DNA of 64,000 nucleotides from Propionibacterium australiense (GTDB taxonomy: Bacteria; Actinomycetota; Actinomycetes; Propionibacteriales; Propionibacteriaceae). Position 1 is the stretch's first letter, and each line of letters opens with the position of its first letter. Both the position numbers and the translations under genes were made by a program. This document shows, piece after piece, positions 9,588 through 18,963 of this stretch. Under the pieces are notes generated by a model. It was not told the origin of the DNA. It did not search any database and saw nothing but the letters and a program-made list of their open reading frames with translations. The stretch spans positions 1 to 64,000 of the forward strand of contig NZ_RCIV01000009.1 in NCBI RefSeq assembly GCF_003666605.1, given 5' to 3'.

Positions 9588-11429
9588 TCAACGGGTGCGG
9601 CCGGCGCCACGGCGCACGGCCAGGCCGGTGAGCAGGCTCTGGGCGGCCAGGGACGCGCCGACTCCCTCGCCGGCGCGCAGCCGCAGGTCGAGCAGCGGCT
9701 CCAGGCCCAGTTCGGTGAGCACCGCCTGGTGGCAGGACTCGCGGCTGACCTGCCCGGCGACCAGGTAGGACTGGACGGCCGGGTTCACCTCGACGGCCGC
9801 CAGGGCGGCGACCGAGGTGGCCAGGCCGTCCAGCACGACCATCGCACCGGCCTCGGCGGCACCGACCGTCACCCCGGCGAGCACCGCGAACTCCGGGCCG
9901 CCGACCTCGGTGAGGGCGCGGGCCGGGTCGGTGCGCAGCGCCTGCGGATCAACGCGTCCGAACACGGCGCGCAGCACCTCGGCCTTGTGGTCGATCATCG
10001 CCGCGTCCGAGCCGGCCCCGATGCCGACGGCCTGCTCGGGGCCGATGCCGGTGAGCGCGCAGGCCAGGGCCGAGGCGATCGTCGTATTGGCCACGCCGAT
10101 CTCGCCGAGCACGACGAGCCCCCGGGCGGCGGCACGCCGGCCCAGTTCTCGCCCGGCCGCGATGAGCCGAGCAGTGTCCTCGCCGGTCATGGCCGGGGCG
10201 GTCACCAGGTCGCCGCGGGGGCCGGCCGGGCGCAGCTGTTCGACGCCGGCCAGGGGTTCGCCCGCGACACCCGCGTCGACGAGGATCGTGTCCAGGCCGG
10301 CGCCGGCCGCGGTGACGACGCCGACAGCGCGGCCGGCGGCCGCGGCGTCCATGACCTCGCGGGTCACCGACTGGTCGAAGGCCGAGACCCGGTGCTCGAT
10401 GATCGGGTGGTCGGCGGCGGCGAGGACGAGGGTGCCGCCGGTGACGTCCTCACCGGTGACGGCGACCATCCGGTCGAGCGCCTGGTCGAGCTTGCCCAGT
10501 GAGCCGGGCGGGGTGAGCAGGTCGTCGGCCCGGTCGCGGGCCGCCACGACGTGGCGCTGGTCGGGGGCGGCGATCTCGCTCCACAGCGGCGAGGACGGGT
10601 CGGGTTCGGGCACCGCGGCGGGCGGCGCGGCCTCGGGGGCCGGCGCGGCGCCGGGCAGCCCGCTCACCGGCGGCTGTGGGGCGTTCTCGGGCCAGCGGTC
10701 GGCCATGATCACCTCGTCCAGGGGCAGCTTGTGCGACCAGGCGCGCCGCTCCAGCCCGGGGAAGGGCGGGCGTTCGTCGGGCCAGCCCAGGCACAGCCAG
10801 CCGAGGGTCTCGACGCCGGCGGGCAGGTGCAGCAGACCGGCGAGCTCGGTGGGGCGCATGAGTGTCACCCAGCCCATGCCGAGGCCGGCGACGCGGGCGG
10901 TCAGCCACATGTTCTCGATGGCGGCGGCGCAGCTCCACAGGTCGGCGTCGTGGAAGGTGTTGCGGCCGAGCACGCCCGAGGCGGGGGTGCGCCGGTCGCA
11001 GGCCACGACGATGCCGAGCGGGGCCTCCCGGATGCCCTCCAGCTGCAGGTCGAGCAGCCGGGACTTCCGTTCGGGCGTCAGGCCGTCGGCCTGGCGCAGC
11101 CGTTCGCGGTCGGCCATGAGGGCGGCGCGCTCACGGGTGCGGCGGTCGCGCACGACGATGAACCGCCACGGCTGGGACTGGCCGACGCTGGGGCCGCCGT
11201 GGCCCGCCTCGATGACGGCGCGGACGAGTTCGTCGGCCACGTCGTCGGGCCGGTAGCGGCGGATGTCGCGGCGGGCGCCGATGACCCGGTCCAGGGCGGC
11301 GCGGGTGGCGTCGTCGAACGCCCAGCCGGTGACGTCGTCGTCGCGTTCGGCCGAGCTCGTCGCGTCGCCGATCAGCGGCACCGGGCGGCGCCAGATGTGA
11401 CCGGAGGGCTCAGTGGTGTGTGCACTCAT
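9588..11429 (-). CDS. BluB-CobT fusion: 5,6-dimethylbenzimidazole synthase / NaMN:DMB phosphoribosyltransferase
   Basis: 613 residues from ATG 11429. Residues about 40-250 are a flavin-dependent nitroreductase-fold BluB domain (RRDIRRYR near 53-60, SVGQSQPWRF near 81-90), which cuts FMNH2 with O2 to make 5,6-dimethylbenzimidazole. An Ala/Pro linker spans about 250-283. The rest is CobT (LTPPGSLGKL near 305-314; GEIGVANTT carries the catalytic Glu), which joins that base to nicotinate mononucleotide to give alpha-ribazole phosphate, the lower ligand of vitamin B12. Propionibacterium freudenreichii is known to have this fusion (BluB/CobT2). No B12 riboswitch is visible in the 100 nt upstream. 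Start ribosome site is weak. Confidence 0.95.
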   Translation of the reverse strand: MSAHTTEPSGHIWRRPVPLIGDATSSAERDDDVTGWAFDDATRAALDRVIGARRDIRRYRPDDVADELVRAVIEAGHGGPSVGQSQPWRFIVVRDRRTRERAALMADRERLRQADGLTPERKSRLLDLQLEGIREAPLGIVVACDRRTPASGVLGRNTFHDADLWSCAAAIENMWLTARVAGLGMGWVTLMRPTELAGLLHLPAGVETLGWLCLGWPDERPPFPGLERRAWSHKLPLDEVIMADRWPENAPQPPVSGLPGAAPAPEAAPPAAVPEPDPSSPLWSEIAAPDQRHVVAARDRADDLLTPPGSLGKLDQALDRMVAVTGEDVTGGTLVLAAADHPIIEHRVSAFDQSVTREVMDAAAAGRAVGVVTAAGAGLDTILVDAGVAGEPLAGVEQLRPAGPRGDLVTAPAMTGEDTARLIAAGRELGRRAAARGLVVLGEIGVANTTIASALACALTGIGPEQAVGIGAGSDAAMIDHKAEVLRAVFGRVDPQALRTDPARALTEVGGPEFAVLAGVTVGAAEAGAMVVLDGLATSVAALAAVEVNPAVQSYLVAGQVSRESCHQAVLTELGLEPLLDLRLRAGEGVGASLAAQSLLTGLAVRRGAGRTR

Positions 11430-11529
11430 GGGGCCAACGGTATCGGTGAACCGCCAGGGGCATGACCCGGCGGCCCCGGTAGCCGGACGCACGCCCCGCG
11501 GGCCGTCGGGCCCGGCCTGCGGCGGCGGG

Positions 11530-12597
11530 TCAGTCGCGGACGACGACGTTTCCGACCGGCAGCCCCGAGTCGGCGCCGATGCCCAGGCCGGACGGTTCCA
11601 GGCCGGCCTTGACGACCTGGGCGCCGAGCACGGCGATCATGGCGCCGTTGTCGGTGCACAGCCCCGGTCGGGGGCGGCGCAGCTCGATGCCCGCCGCCGC
11701 GGTGCGCTCGCCGAGCAGCCCGCGCAGCCGCGAGTTCGCCGCCACTCCTCCGCCGATGATCATGTGCTCGATGCCGTGGTACCGGGCGGCGTCGACGGCC
11801 TTGGCGGAGATGACGTCGGCGACGGCCTCCTGGAACGAGGCGGCCACGTCGGCTACCGGGATCTGGCCTCCTTCGAGGCGGCGTGTCTCGACCCAGCGGG
11901 CGACGGCCGTCTTGAGGCCCGAGAAGGAGTAGTCGAAGCGGTGCCGCGCCATGTCGTGGGGCGCGGTGAGGCCGCGCGGGAAACGAATGGCCCGCGGGTC
12001 GCCGCCCCGGGCGGCCTCGTCGATGGCCGGCCCGCCGGGGTAGGGCAGGTCGAGCAGGCGCGCGACCTTGTCGTAGGCCTCGCCGGCGGCGTCGTCGATC
12101 GTCGTGCCGATCTCTGCGACGTCGCTGGTGATGTCCCCCACCCTGAGCAGCTGGGTGTGGCCGCCCGAGACGAGCAGCGCGAGGGTGGGCCGGGCCAGGG
12201 GGCGGGCCGGTTCGCCGTCGGGGTGGTCGAGCAGGTCGACGGCGACATGGCCGACGAGGTGGTTGAGCCCGTACAACGGTTTGCCGAGGACCGCGGCGAG
12301 GCTCTTCGCCGCGGCCAGCCCGACGACGAGGGAGCCCATGAGGCCGGGACCGGCGGTGACGGCGACGGCGTCGAGCTCGGACAGGTCGACGCCTGCCGTC
12401 CCGACCGCGCGGCGCAGCGTGGGGCCGATGGCCTCCAGGTGGGCGCGCGAGGCGACCTCGGGCACGACGCCGCCGAAGCGGGCGTGCAGTTCCATGGAGC
12501 TGGCGACCTCGTTGGCGAGCAGTTGCTCGCCGCGCACGATGCCCACCGAGGTCTCGTCGCAGCTGGACTCGATACCCAGCACGAGCGGTTCGCTCAT
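11530..12597 (-). CDS. tsaD: tRNA N6-threonylcarbamoyladenosine synthase subunit TsaD
   Basis: 355 residues from ATG 12597 ([17 protein letters not shown]). An ASKHA-fold protein that transfers threonylcarbamoyl to A37 of ANN-decoding tRNAs. The metal-binding motif is N112-H113-L-V-G-H117, and a second conserved segment SFSGLKTA lies further on. The stop of rimI overlaps this start by 4 nt. The group tsaE-tsaB-rimI-tsaD supplies three of the t6A enzymes; TsaC is not in the window. Confidence 0.96.
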   Translation of the reverse strand: MSEPLVLGIESSCDETSVGIVRGEQLLANEVASSMELHARFGGVVPEVASRAHLEAIGPTLRRAVGTAGVDLSELDAVAVTAGPGLMGSLVVGLAAAKSLAAVLGKPLYGLNHLVGHVAVDLLDHPDGEPARPLARPTLALLVSGGHTQLLRVGDITSDVAEIGTTIDDAAGEAYDKVARLLDLPYPGGPAIDEAARGGDPRAIRFPRGLTAPHDMARHRFDYSFSGLKTAVARWVETRRLEGGQIPVADVAASFQEAVADVISAKAVDAARYHGIEHMIIGGGVAANSRLRGLLGERTAAAGIELRRPRPGLCTDNGAMIAVLGAQVVKAGLEPSGLGIGADSGLPVGNVVVRD

Positions 12598-13103
12598 GGC
12601 CGTCCTCCTTCCGCCGCGCCGGGGCGGTTCGTGTCCGGTGGGGTGACCACGGCCTGCATGAGGAGGGCGTCGGCACCCGGACCGTAGTAGTTCGCGCGCA
12701 CGCCGGTGCGGGTGAAACCGGCCCGCTCGTAGAGGGCCAGCGCCGGTGTGTTGTCGTGGCGCACCTCGAGCAGCATCCGGCGGGCCCCTGCCACGGCCGC
12801 CGCGGCGAGCAGCCGGGCGAGCAGGCCGGTGGCCAGGCCCCGGCCGCGGTGGGCCGGGGCGACGACGATGCGCAGCAGTTCGGCGTCCTCGTGGAGCACG
12901 CCGATGAGGCCGGCGGCGACCAGCCGGCCGCCGGAGCGCAGCCCCAGGCACTGGTTGGCGGGGCGGCTCAACTCGCTCGTCCACGACTGTGCGCCCCAGC
13001 GCTCGCGCGGGGGGAAACCGGAGTCCTCCAGCACGAGCAGCTCGGGCAGCTGGCCGGCGTCGAGGGTCTCGGCGGGCGCCGCCCGGCCCACGGCGGTGCT
13101 CAC
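12594..13103 (-). CDS. rimI: Ribosomal-protein-alanine-like N-acetyltransferase (RimI family)
   Basis: 169 residues from GTG 13103, which overlaps the tsaB stop as GTGA. A GNAT fold: the acetyl-CoA loop [10 protein letters not shown] (around residues 85-95) and the C-terminal ALYERAGF motif are clear. RimI acetylates the N-terminus of S18 in E. coli; in actinobacteria homologues between tsaB and tsaD can act more broadly. Position between t6A genes supports the name; substrate is inferred. Confidence 0.9.
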   Translation of the reverse strand: MSTAVGRAAPAETLDAGQLPELLVLEDSGFPPRERWGAQSWTSELSRPANQCLGLRSGGRLVAAGLIGVLHEDAELLRIVVAPAHRGRGLATGLLARLLAAAAVAGARRMLLEVRHDNTPALALYERAGFTRTGVRANYYGPGADALLMQAVVTPPDTNRPGAAEGGRP

Positions 13104-13801
13104 CGTGCCGCCCCGGGGCGCAGGCGGTGGCGGCGGCCGGTGAGCGCCGACTTGCGGGCGCTGGGCGGTGCGGCGTCGGGTGTGCGCAGGTACAGCGGTT
13201 CCAGGCCGGCGTCGGGCAGCTCGTGCAGGTGGGCGGCGAGGAAGCCGGCGTCGAGCCCCAGCGGCGCGTCGGCCGGGTGGCGGGCGGTGAGCAGCTCCGG
13301 GTAGGCCAGGACGCCGGGTCCGGCGGTGGGCAGCTCGGGAAGGGCGGCCGGGGCGCTCACCTGCGGTTGGCCGACGCGCCGGCCGTCCCGGTAGGTGGCC
13401 CAGTAGAGCTCCTTGCGGCGGGCGTCCGAGGTGACGACGACGTCCCGCGGGGAGCCGGAGGCGGCCCACTGGGCGGCGATGACGTCGAGGCTGCACACGC
13501 CCTTGACGGGCAGGCCGGCCGCGATGCCGGCGGTGACGGCGGTGGCCACGCCCACCCGAAGCCCGGTGAACGGGCCGGGCCCCACCCCGACACCGATCGC
13601 GGCGAGGTCCGCCCAGCCGATGCCCGCGCCCGCCAGGATCACCTGGATGGTCGGCACGAGCAGTTCGGCGTGCGAGTGGTTGTCGCCGACCTGTTCGGAG
13701 GCGACGGCGCGGCCGTCGCGGGCCAGGCCGGCGGTGACGACGGTCGACGTGTCGACCCCCAGCGTCCAGCCGACCGGCTGGTTCGTCGGTTCGGTGCTCA
13801 T
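13100..13801 (-). CDS. tsaB: t6A biosynthesis protein TsaB
   Basis: 233 residues from ATG 13801 ([20 protein letters not shown]). An ASKHA-fold partner of TsaD; the N-terminal DTST and the GPGPFTGLR segment are diagnostic. It scaffolds TsaD and TsaE in the threonylcarbamoyl transfer complex. It overlaps tsaE by 4 nt upstream and rimI by 4 nt downstream. Confidence 0.93.
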   Translation of the reverse strand: MSTEPTNQPVGWTLGVDTSTVVTAGLARDGRAVASEQVGDNHSHAELLVPTIQVILAGAGIGWADLAAIGVGVGPGPFTGLRVGVATAVTAGIAAGLPVKGVCSLDVIAAQWAASGSPRDVVVTSDARRKELYWATYRDGRRVGQPQVSAPAALPELPTAGPGVLAYPELLTARHPADAPLGLDAGFLAAHLHELPDAGLEPLYLRTPDAAPPSARKSALTGRRHRLRPGAAR

Positions 13802-14760
13802 CGGGCCTCCCTGGCCTCGGCCGACACGGCGAGTTCGTCGCGCAGGCGGTGCAGGTCCTCGCCGGCCCAGCGGTCGCCGTGGCCGGTGAGGTAGACGGTG
13901 CGGGTGTCGTCGGCCGGGTCGGCGCTGCGGACGATGTCGATGTCGAGCCGGTCGGGGGCCAGCTGCTCGGCCATCCCGGCACCCCACTCGACGAGGGTGA
14001 CCGAGTCGGCCATGGAGGCATCGAGGTCGATGTCCTCGAGCTCGGCGGCCGAGCCCATCCGGTAGGCGTCGACGTGCACGAGGTCGGGGCCGGTGCCGCG
14101 GGCGCGGTGCACCCTCGACAGGACGAAGGTGGGTGAGATGACCGGTCCGTCGACGTCGAGGCCGGCGCCGATCCCCTGGGCGAGGGTGGTCTTGCCGGCG
14201 CCGAGTTCGCCGTTGGCGACGAGCAGGTCCCCGGCGCGCAGTCGCCGGGCGAGCAGTGCGCCGAGACGGCGCATGTCCTCGGCCGTGGGCACGGTGACGG
14301 CAGTGGGCAGGTCGATGCTCAGGATGAGGCCGCCGGGCACCTCGTGGTCGCTGGTGAAGCCGTGGGAGCGCCACCAGCCGATGACCTCGGGCAGGTCGGT
14401 GCGGGCCATGAGCTGGAGCCGGTGCAGGCCCTGCTCGGCGGCCCACTCCCCTGCGGCGCGGACGATGAGTGCGGCGAGCCCGGCGTGCTGAAAGCCGGGC
14501 AGGACACTGACCCGGTGCACCATGAGCGTGCCCGGGCCGGGGACGCTCATGAGCAGGCAGGCCGCGTCTCGGCCGCCGACGGAGGCGACGATGCCGCCGC
14601 AGTCGGCGATGCGGGCGCGCACGTCGTCGACGGTGTCGCTCAGCGCCTCGGGCGGCGTGGCGAGTTTGCGTCTGGCCCCGAACGCCGCGTGGATGATGCC
14701 GAGCATGGCGGGCGCGTCCTGCGTGCCCGCCAGTCTCAGCTGCACGTCGTCATCGGTCAC
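13798..14760 (-). CDS. tsaE: GNAT acetyltransferase-TsaE fusion
   Basis: 320 residues, twice the usual TsaE. Residues about 5-145 are a GNAT domain (VHRVSVLPGFQHAGLAALIV carries the acyl-CoA loop; WWRSHGF the C-terminal motif). Residues about 158-315 are TsaE, the ATPase of the t6A complex, with P-loop GELGAGKTT (184-192), SPTF and the VEWG segment. No ATG fits; GTG 14760 is chosen because TAGACT ends 8 nt upstream and no Shine-Dalgarno is present (leaderless). The frame runs on upstream without protein-like sequence. It heads the tsa operon. The substrate of the GNAT half is unknown. Confidence 0.92.
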   Translation of the reverse strand: MTDDDVQLRLAGTQDAPAMLGIIHAAFGARRKLATPPEALSDTVDDVRARIADCGGIVASVGGRDAACLLMSVPGPGTLMVHRVSVLPGFQHAGLAALIVRAAGEWAAEQGLHRLQLMARTDLPEVIGWWRSHGFTSDHEVPGGLILSIDLPTAVTVPTAEDMRRLGALLARRLRAGDLLVANGELGAGKTTLAQGIGAGLDVDGPVISPTFVLSRVHRARGTGPDLVHVDAYRMGSAAELEDIDLDASMADSVTLVEWGAGMAEQLAPDRLDIDIVRSADPADDTRTVYLTGHGDRWAGEDLHRLRDELAVSAEAREAR

Positions 14761-14768
14761 GTCGGTCC

Positions 14769-14774
14769 AGTCTA
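14769..14774 (-). promoter_or_regulatory. -10 element, leaderless promoter of the tsaE operon
   Basis: TAGACT on the minus strand, 8 nt before the GTG at 14760. Confidence 0.7.
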
Positions 14775-14926
14775 GTGAGTGACCCGCCCGGGCCTGATCT
14801 GATGACCGGACGGCGACCGTGGCCCCTGTCGGGGAAAGCCCTCCGGGTCGGGGGCTCCGGCCCGCATGATTGGAACCACAGCCGCCTCGACGACGCGTCA
14901 CCGACCGGGGGCGGCTCGTGCGATGT

Positions 14927-15412
14927 TCAGAATATGATGACCGCGCCATCGCCGGAATAAACCAGGTCATCGTCGTCGACGAAGGACGCCACGTCCACCC
15001 AGCTGCGTATCTCGTCGAAACCAGTGCCCTGATTCACGTTCTCCTCCGGGGCGTCGTCGAATTCGGCGAAATTCTTCACCACGGTCCCGTCCTCGATGAC
15101 CACGAGCTCGGCGCACAGCAGGGCTTCGTCGTACCCGGCGACCACCAGTGAGTCGTCCCCGGCGAAGGCCTTCCAGGCCTCGGCGTCGACAAAGCAGTGG
15201 TGGCCGGACAGGTCCTCGAAGACGGTCCAGCCCGCGTTCTCGTGGACGTACAGGCAGGCCCCCTTCCACAGTCCGTTCTCGTCGACCGCGACCGAGACGG
15301 CCTTGGTGGACTCCACCTCGATCTCCTCCCTGACGGCTCCTCCGTGCCAGTCGCACAACCGCTCCATCGCCTCGTCCCTGGCCAGTTTGATCCTGAAATA
15401 ACTCGGGTTCAT
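14927..15412 (-). CDS. Hypothetical acidic protein
   Basis: 161 residues from ATG 15412 (MNPSYFRIKLARDEAMERLCDW); AGGAG sits 9 nt upstream, and the open frame further upstream is low-complexity. No signal peptide or membrane helix. The protein is acidic with alternating strand-like segments (GWTVFEDLSGHH, LLCAELVVIEDGTVVKNF) and aromatic residues. Its general look (small, acidic, single-domain) resembles SMI1/Imm-type immunity proteins, but I do not recognise the family, so this is only a comparison. Located between the helicase and the tsa operon, 64 nt after the helicase stop. Confidence 0.75.
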   Translation of the reverse strand: MNPSYFRIKLARDEAMERLCDWHGGAVREEIEVESTKAVSVAVDENGLWKGACLYVHENAGWTVFEDLSGHHCFVDAEAWKAFAGDDSLVVAGYDEALLCAELVVIEDGTVVKNFAEFDDAPEENVNQGTGFDEIRSWVDVASFVDDDDLVYSGDGAVIIF

Positions 15413-15476
15413 GCCCAGTTCTCCTCTCCTCGATCGGGCGACGGGCTGGGGCGCGGGGGCTGCGACCCGGGTCGGC

Positions 15477-17387
15477 TCAGCGTTTGGGGTGCTTGCGCCG
15501 GTACGGCCGTCCGCCACGGCGGCCGCCCTTCCTGCGGGCCGGGCGCGGCGGGGCGATGAGGGCCTTGTACTGCTCGGCGGTGACCGGTTCGCCACCGGGC
15601 GCGGTTCCGCCGGTCAGCTCGGTGAGTCGTTCCCCGGGGCGCACGCCGCGCGGGCGCTCGTGCACGCCGGCCTCGCGCAGGATGCGGTCCATCCGGCGGC
15701 GCTGGCGGGGCAGCACGATGGAGGCGACCAGGCCGTCGGTGCCGGCCCGGGCAGTGCGCCCGGCGCGGTGCAGGTAGTCCTTGCCGTCGTGGGGCGGGTC
15801 GGCCTGCAGGACGAGCGAGACGTCGTCGACGTCGATGCCGCGGGCGGCCACGTCGGTGGCCACGAGCACCGGCACCGTGCCGGTACGGAAGGCGTGCAGG
15901 ACGCGGGCGCGCATGCCTTGGGGCAGACCGCCGTGCAGGGCGCCGGCAGTGACGCCGGCCCCGCGCAGCCGCTCGGCGGTCTCGTCGGCGTCGCGCTGGG
16001 TGCGGACGAAGACGATGGTGCGGCCCGACCGGTTGACGGCCTGCGCGATGACGTCCCTCTTCTCGCGGGCGCTGACGGCCCAGACCTGGTGGCGCATCGT
16101 CGTGACCGAGGCCCGGGCGGCGTCGACGCCGTGCACGACCGGGTCGTCGAGGTAGCGGCGCACGAGTTCGTCGACCTGCTCGTCGAGGGTGGCGCTGAAC
16201 AGCAGGTGCTGGGCGCCGGCCGGCACCTCGTCGAGGATACGGGTGACCTCCGGCATGAAACCCAGGTCGGCCATCTCGTCGGCCTCGTCGAGGACGACGG
16301 TCTCGACCCTGTCGAGCCCGGCGGCCTGCTGCTCCATGAGGTCGATGAGGCGGCCTGGCGTGGCCACGACGACGTCGACGCCAGTGCGCAGGGCCCGCAG
16401 CTGCGGGGTGTAGCTCATGCCGCCGGCGACGAGCACGGTGCGGATGCCGGCGGCCTCGGCCAGCGGGCGCAGCACGTCGTGCACCTGCATGGCCAGTTCG
16501 CGGGTCGGGGCGAGCAGGACGGCGCGGGGCCGCTCCGGTGCGGCGCCGCCGCGCCCCAGCCGGGTGAGGGTGGGCAGGCCGAAGGCGAGGGTCTTGCCCG
16601 AACCGGTCTGGCCGCGGCCGAGCAGATCGCGTCCGCTCATCGCGTCGGGGATGGCGGCCGCCTGGATCGGGAAGGCCGTGCTGATGCCCTGGGCGTCGAG
16701 GACGGCGACGAGGGCCTCGGGCACGCCGAGTTCGGTGAAGCGCGGACCCCGCTTCGGCCGGCGCGGGCCCTTGTCCCGTCCCGCTCGGCCGTGCGGGTGC
16801 TCGGCCTGCCCACCGTGCCCGGCGCCGGTGCGGGTTTCGCCGGCACCATCGGGACCGTCGGCCGGGCCGGTGTCCGCCGGCCGCCTCCGGGTCCCGGAGT
16901 GCGCGTCGAACCCCTGATGCCATCGGGAAACGCCGCCCTCGGCGGCCCGGTCCGCGCCATGGGGCGTCCGGGCGGCGCGGCGATCACGAGGGCTGCCGGA
17001 TCTGCCTGCCCGGCGTCCGTCCTCCCGCTCTCCCCCGGCGCGGCGGTCGCCCCGGAAGTCATCACGTCGGCCGCCGTGGCGCTCGTCGGTCCATCTCGTG
17101 GCGTCGCCACGGCGCCCCGTGCCCTGGCCACGCTCGTCGCCGGGACGCCGCCGGTCCTCGGCGCGGCCACTGGAGGAGGCACTGGACGGGCGCTGCCTTC
17201 CGCACCCGCCGCCGTGATCCCATGTCCTGCGGCGGCGCAGGGGCCGGCCCGTGGCGGCCTCCCACTCGTCGCGGCCCCAGCCGCGGCTGCGTTTCCGGTT
17301 TCCGTCGCGGCCACGCGAGCGGTTTCCGCGGCCGGCACTGGCGTCCCGGCCGCGACGGCGGCGACCGGCATCTGATGAGTGAGACAT
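15477..17387 (-). CDS. DEAD-box RNA helicase with long Arg/Gly-rich N-terminal tail
   Basis: 636 residues. The helicase core begins near 217 with the Q-motif (FTELGVPEALVAVL), motif I GRGQTGSGKT (258-267), APTRELA, the DEAD box (VLDEADEMADLGF), SAT and HRAGRTARAG (motif VI). It unwinds RNA with ATP, in ribosome assembly or mRNA decay, as RhlE-type proteins do. Residues 1-215 are an unusually long, strongly basic region dominated by Arg, Gly and Asp, predicted disordered; a shorter basic tail closes the protein. Start ATG 17387 has only a weak ribosome site. Confidence 0.94.
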   Translation of the reverse strand: MSHSSDAGRRRRGRDASAGRGNRSRGRDGNRKRSRGWGRDEWEAATGRPLRRRRTWDHGGGCGRQRPSSASSSGRAEDRRRPGDERGQGTGRRGDATRWTDERHGGRRDDFRGDRRAGGEREDGRRAGRSGSPRDRRAARTPHGADRAAEGGVSRWHQGFDAHSGTRRRPADTGPADGPDGAGETRTGAGHGGQAEHPHGRAGRDKGPRRPKRGPRFTELGVPEALVAVLDAQGISTAFPIQAAAIPDAMSGRDLLGRGQTGSGKTLAFGLPTLTRLGRGGAAPERPRAVLLAPTRELAMQVHDVLRPLAEAAGIRTVLVAGGMSYTPQLRALRTGVDVVVATPGRLIDLMEQQAAGLDRVETVVLDEADEMADLGFMPEVTRILDEVPAGAQHLLFSATLDEQVDELVRRYLDDPVVHGVDAARASVTTMRHQVWAVSAREKRDVIAQAVNRSGRTIVFVRTQRDADETAERLRGAGVTAGALHGGLPQGMRARVLHAFRTGTVPVLVATDVAARGIDVDDVSLVLQADPPHDGKDYLHRAGRTARAGTDGLVASIVLPRQRRRMDRILREAGVHERPRGVRPGERLTELTGGTAPGGEPVTAEQYKALIAPPRPARRKGGRRGGRPYRRKHPKR

Positions 17388-17519
17388 AAGGACTTTCAGG
17401 AAGAGCAGAGCACAGAAGCCCTGTCTCGATGATTCCCGGCGGGCCCCTCATGCGCACCTCGCGCAACGTCTCACCACGGTACCTGCCCCGGCCAAGCCCG
17501 CGGGCCGTGGGAGAACCGG

Positions 17520-18962
17520 TCAGCGACCAGTGGCACGGGGCTCAGCGGCGAGCCGGGCCTCGTCGGCGAGCCGGGCGATGAGCGCGGGCAGGGTGCGGGC
17601 GAGCTCGTCGGGCGGGTAGGGCCCGGGATGGGCGGCCGCGGCGAGCGCCTGGACGCTCGCCCCCAGCACGCCGGCCCAGCGTGCGCCCATCCCGGCGGCG
17701 AGCAGCGTGCCGCAGATGCCGGCGAGCGTGTCCCCCGAACCGGCCTGCGCCGTCCATGCCGGGCCGGGCAGGGCGATGGTGACGCGGCCGCCGGGTTCGG
17801 CGACGTACTGGGTGGCGCCCTTGAGCAGCACCGTCACGCCGAACCTGTCGGCGGCGGCGCGGCACGAGACGACCGGGTCGGCGACCACGTCGGCGCGGTC
17901 ACGGCCGAGCATGCGGGCCAGCTCGCCGGCGTGAGGGGTCGCCAGGCACCCGGCGGGCAGCGCGGTGGGCAGCTCGGCCAGGGCATCGGCGTCAAGGACG
18001 AGCGGTGCCCCGTCACCGAGCCTTGCCGCCAGGCGCCCCGCGTTGTGTCCGGGCTCGCCCCATCCGGAGCCGACCACCCAGGCCTGCACCCGCCCCGGGC
18101 CGACGGTGACCGAGGGCAGCGCCGCGGTGACCATGGCGGGCACCGGATCGGGCGCGCAGCAGCGGACGAAACCGGCCCCGGCGTACAGGGCTCCGGTGGC
18201 GGTGAGGACGCCGGCGCCCGGGTAACGGGCCGAGCCGGTGTCGATGCCGAGGACGCCGCGGGCGTACTTGTCGGACTCCGGTCCGGGAACGGGCCAGCGG
18301 GCGGCCACGTCGCAGCGCTCGGCGGCGAACACGGTGGGCTCGGTGACGGTGATGCCGATGTCGGCCACCTCGACCCGGCCGCAGTGCCCGGCGGCGGGCT
18401 GGGCGACGTGGCAGGGTTTGAGCGCACCGAAGGTGACGGTGCGGGTGGCGGTGAAGCAGGCGGGATGCTCGGCGCCGGGCAGGTCGGCGTCCAGGCCGGA
18501 AGGCACGTCGACGGCCAGGACCGGCACGGCCAGGTCGGTGCAGGCGCGGGCGAACTCGGCGACCGGCCGACGCAGGCCGGGCCGCCCGCCGATGCCGAGC
18601 ACGGCGTCGACGACCAGGTCGGCCTCGGGCAGGGCCGCGATGGCCGCGGCGGCGTCGACCTCGCGGGCCCCGGCGCCCGCGGCGGCCGCGCTGCCGGACT
18701 CGTGGCGGTGCTCCGCGGTGAACCACAGCGCGACGTCGACGCCCCTGGCCGCGAGGTCGCGGGCCGCGTACAGGCCGTCCCCGCCGTTGTTGCCGGGCCC
18801 CACGACGACGAGGACGCGGGCACCGGCCGCCCCGCCGAGCATGTCGAGGGCGGCGGCGCTCACGTGTGACGCGGCCGTCTCCATGAGGTCCTGGCCCGGG
18901 TGGGCGTCGAACCAGGCCTGCTCGGCCGCCCTGATCTGGGCGGCGGTGGCGACCGGACGCAT
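17520..18962 (-). CDS. nnrD: Bifunctional NAD(P)H-hydrate epimerase / ADP-dependent dehydratase
   Basis: 480 residues joining a YjeF N-terminal epimerase domain (about 1-210; VVVGPGNNGGDGLYAARDL binds the nucleotide) to a ribokinase-like dehydratase (about 215-475; TPHAGELARMLG, GSGDTLAGI). It repairs hydrated NADH and NADPH. It begins 1 nt after acpS, completing a glmS-acpS-nnr operon that is common in actinobacteria. Confidence 0.95.
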   Translation of the reverse strand: MRPVATAAQIRAAEQAWFDAHPGQDLMETAASHVSAAALDMLGGAAGARVLVVVGPGNNGGDGLYAARDLAARGVDVALWFTAEHRHESGSAAAAGAGAREVDAAAAIAALPEADLVVDAVLGIGGRPGLRRPVAEFARACTDLAVPVLAVDVPSGLDADLPGAEHPACFTATRTVTFGALKPCHVAQPAAGHCGRVEVADIGITVTEPTVFAAERCDVAARWPVPGPESDKYARGVLGIDTGSARYPGAGVLTATGALYAGAGFVRCCAPDPVPAMVTAALPSVTVGPGRVQAWVVGSGWGEPGHNAGRLAARLGDGAPLVLDADALAELPTALPAGCLATPHAGELARMLGRDRADVVADPVVSCRAAADRFGVTVLLKGATQYVAEPGGRVTIALPGPAWTAQAGSGDTLAGICGTLLAAGMGARWAGVLGASVQALAAAAHPGPYPPDELARTLPALIARLADEARLAAEPRATGR

Positions 18963-18963
18963 C

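Noticed and set aside
9817-11256. 479-codon plus-strand frame antisense to bluB-cobT
   Set aside because: Ser/Pro/Arg-rich shadow of a conserved gene.
11430-11529. Cobalamin riboswitch before bluB-cobT
   Set aside because: The 100-nt gap has no B12 box and is too short for the aptamer plus platform.
15411-17375. 654-codon plus-strand frame antisense to the helicase
   Set aside because: No domain, no ribosome site, exact shadow of the helicase frame.
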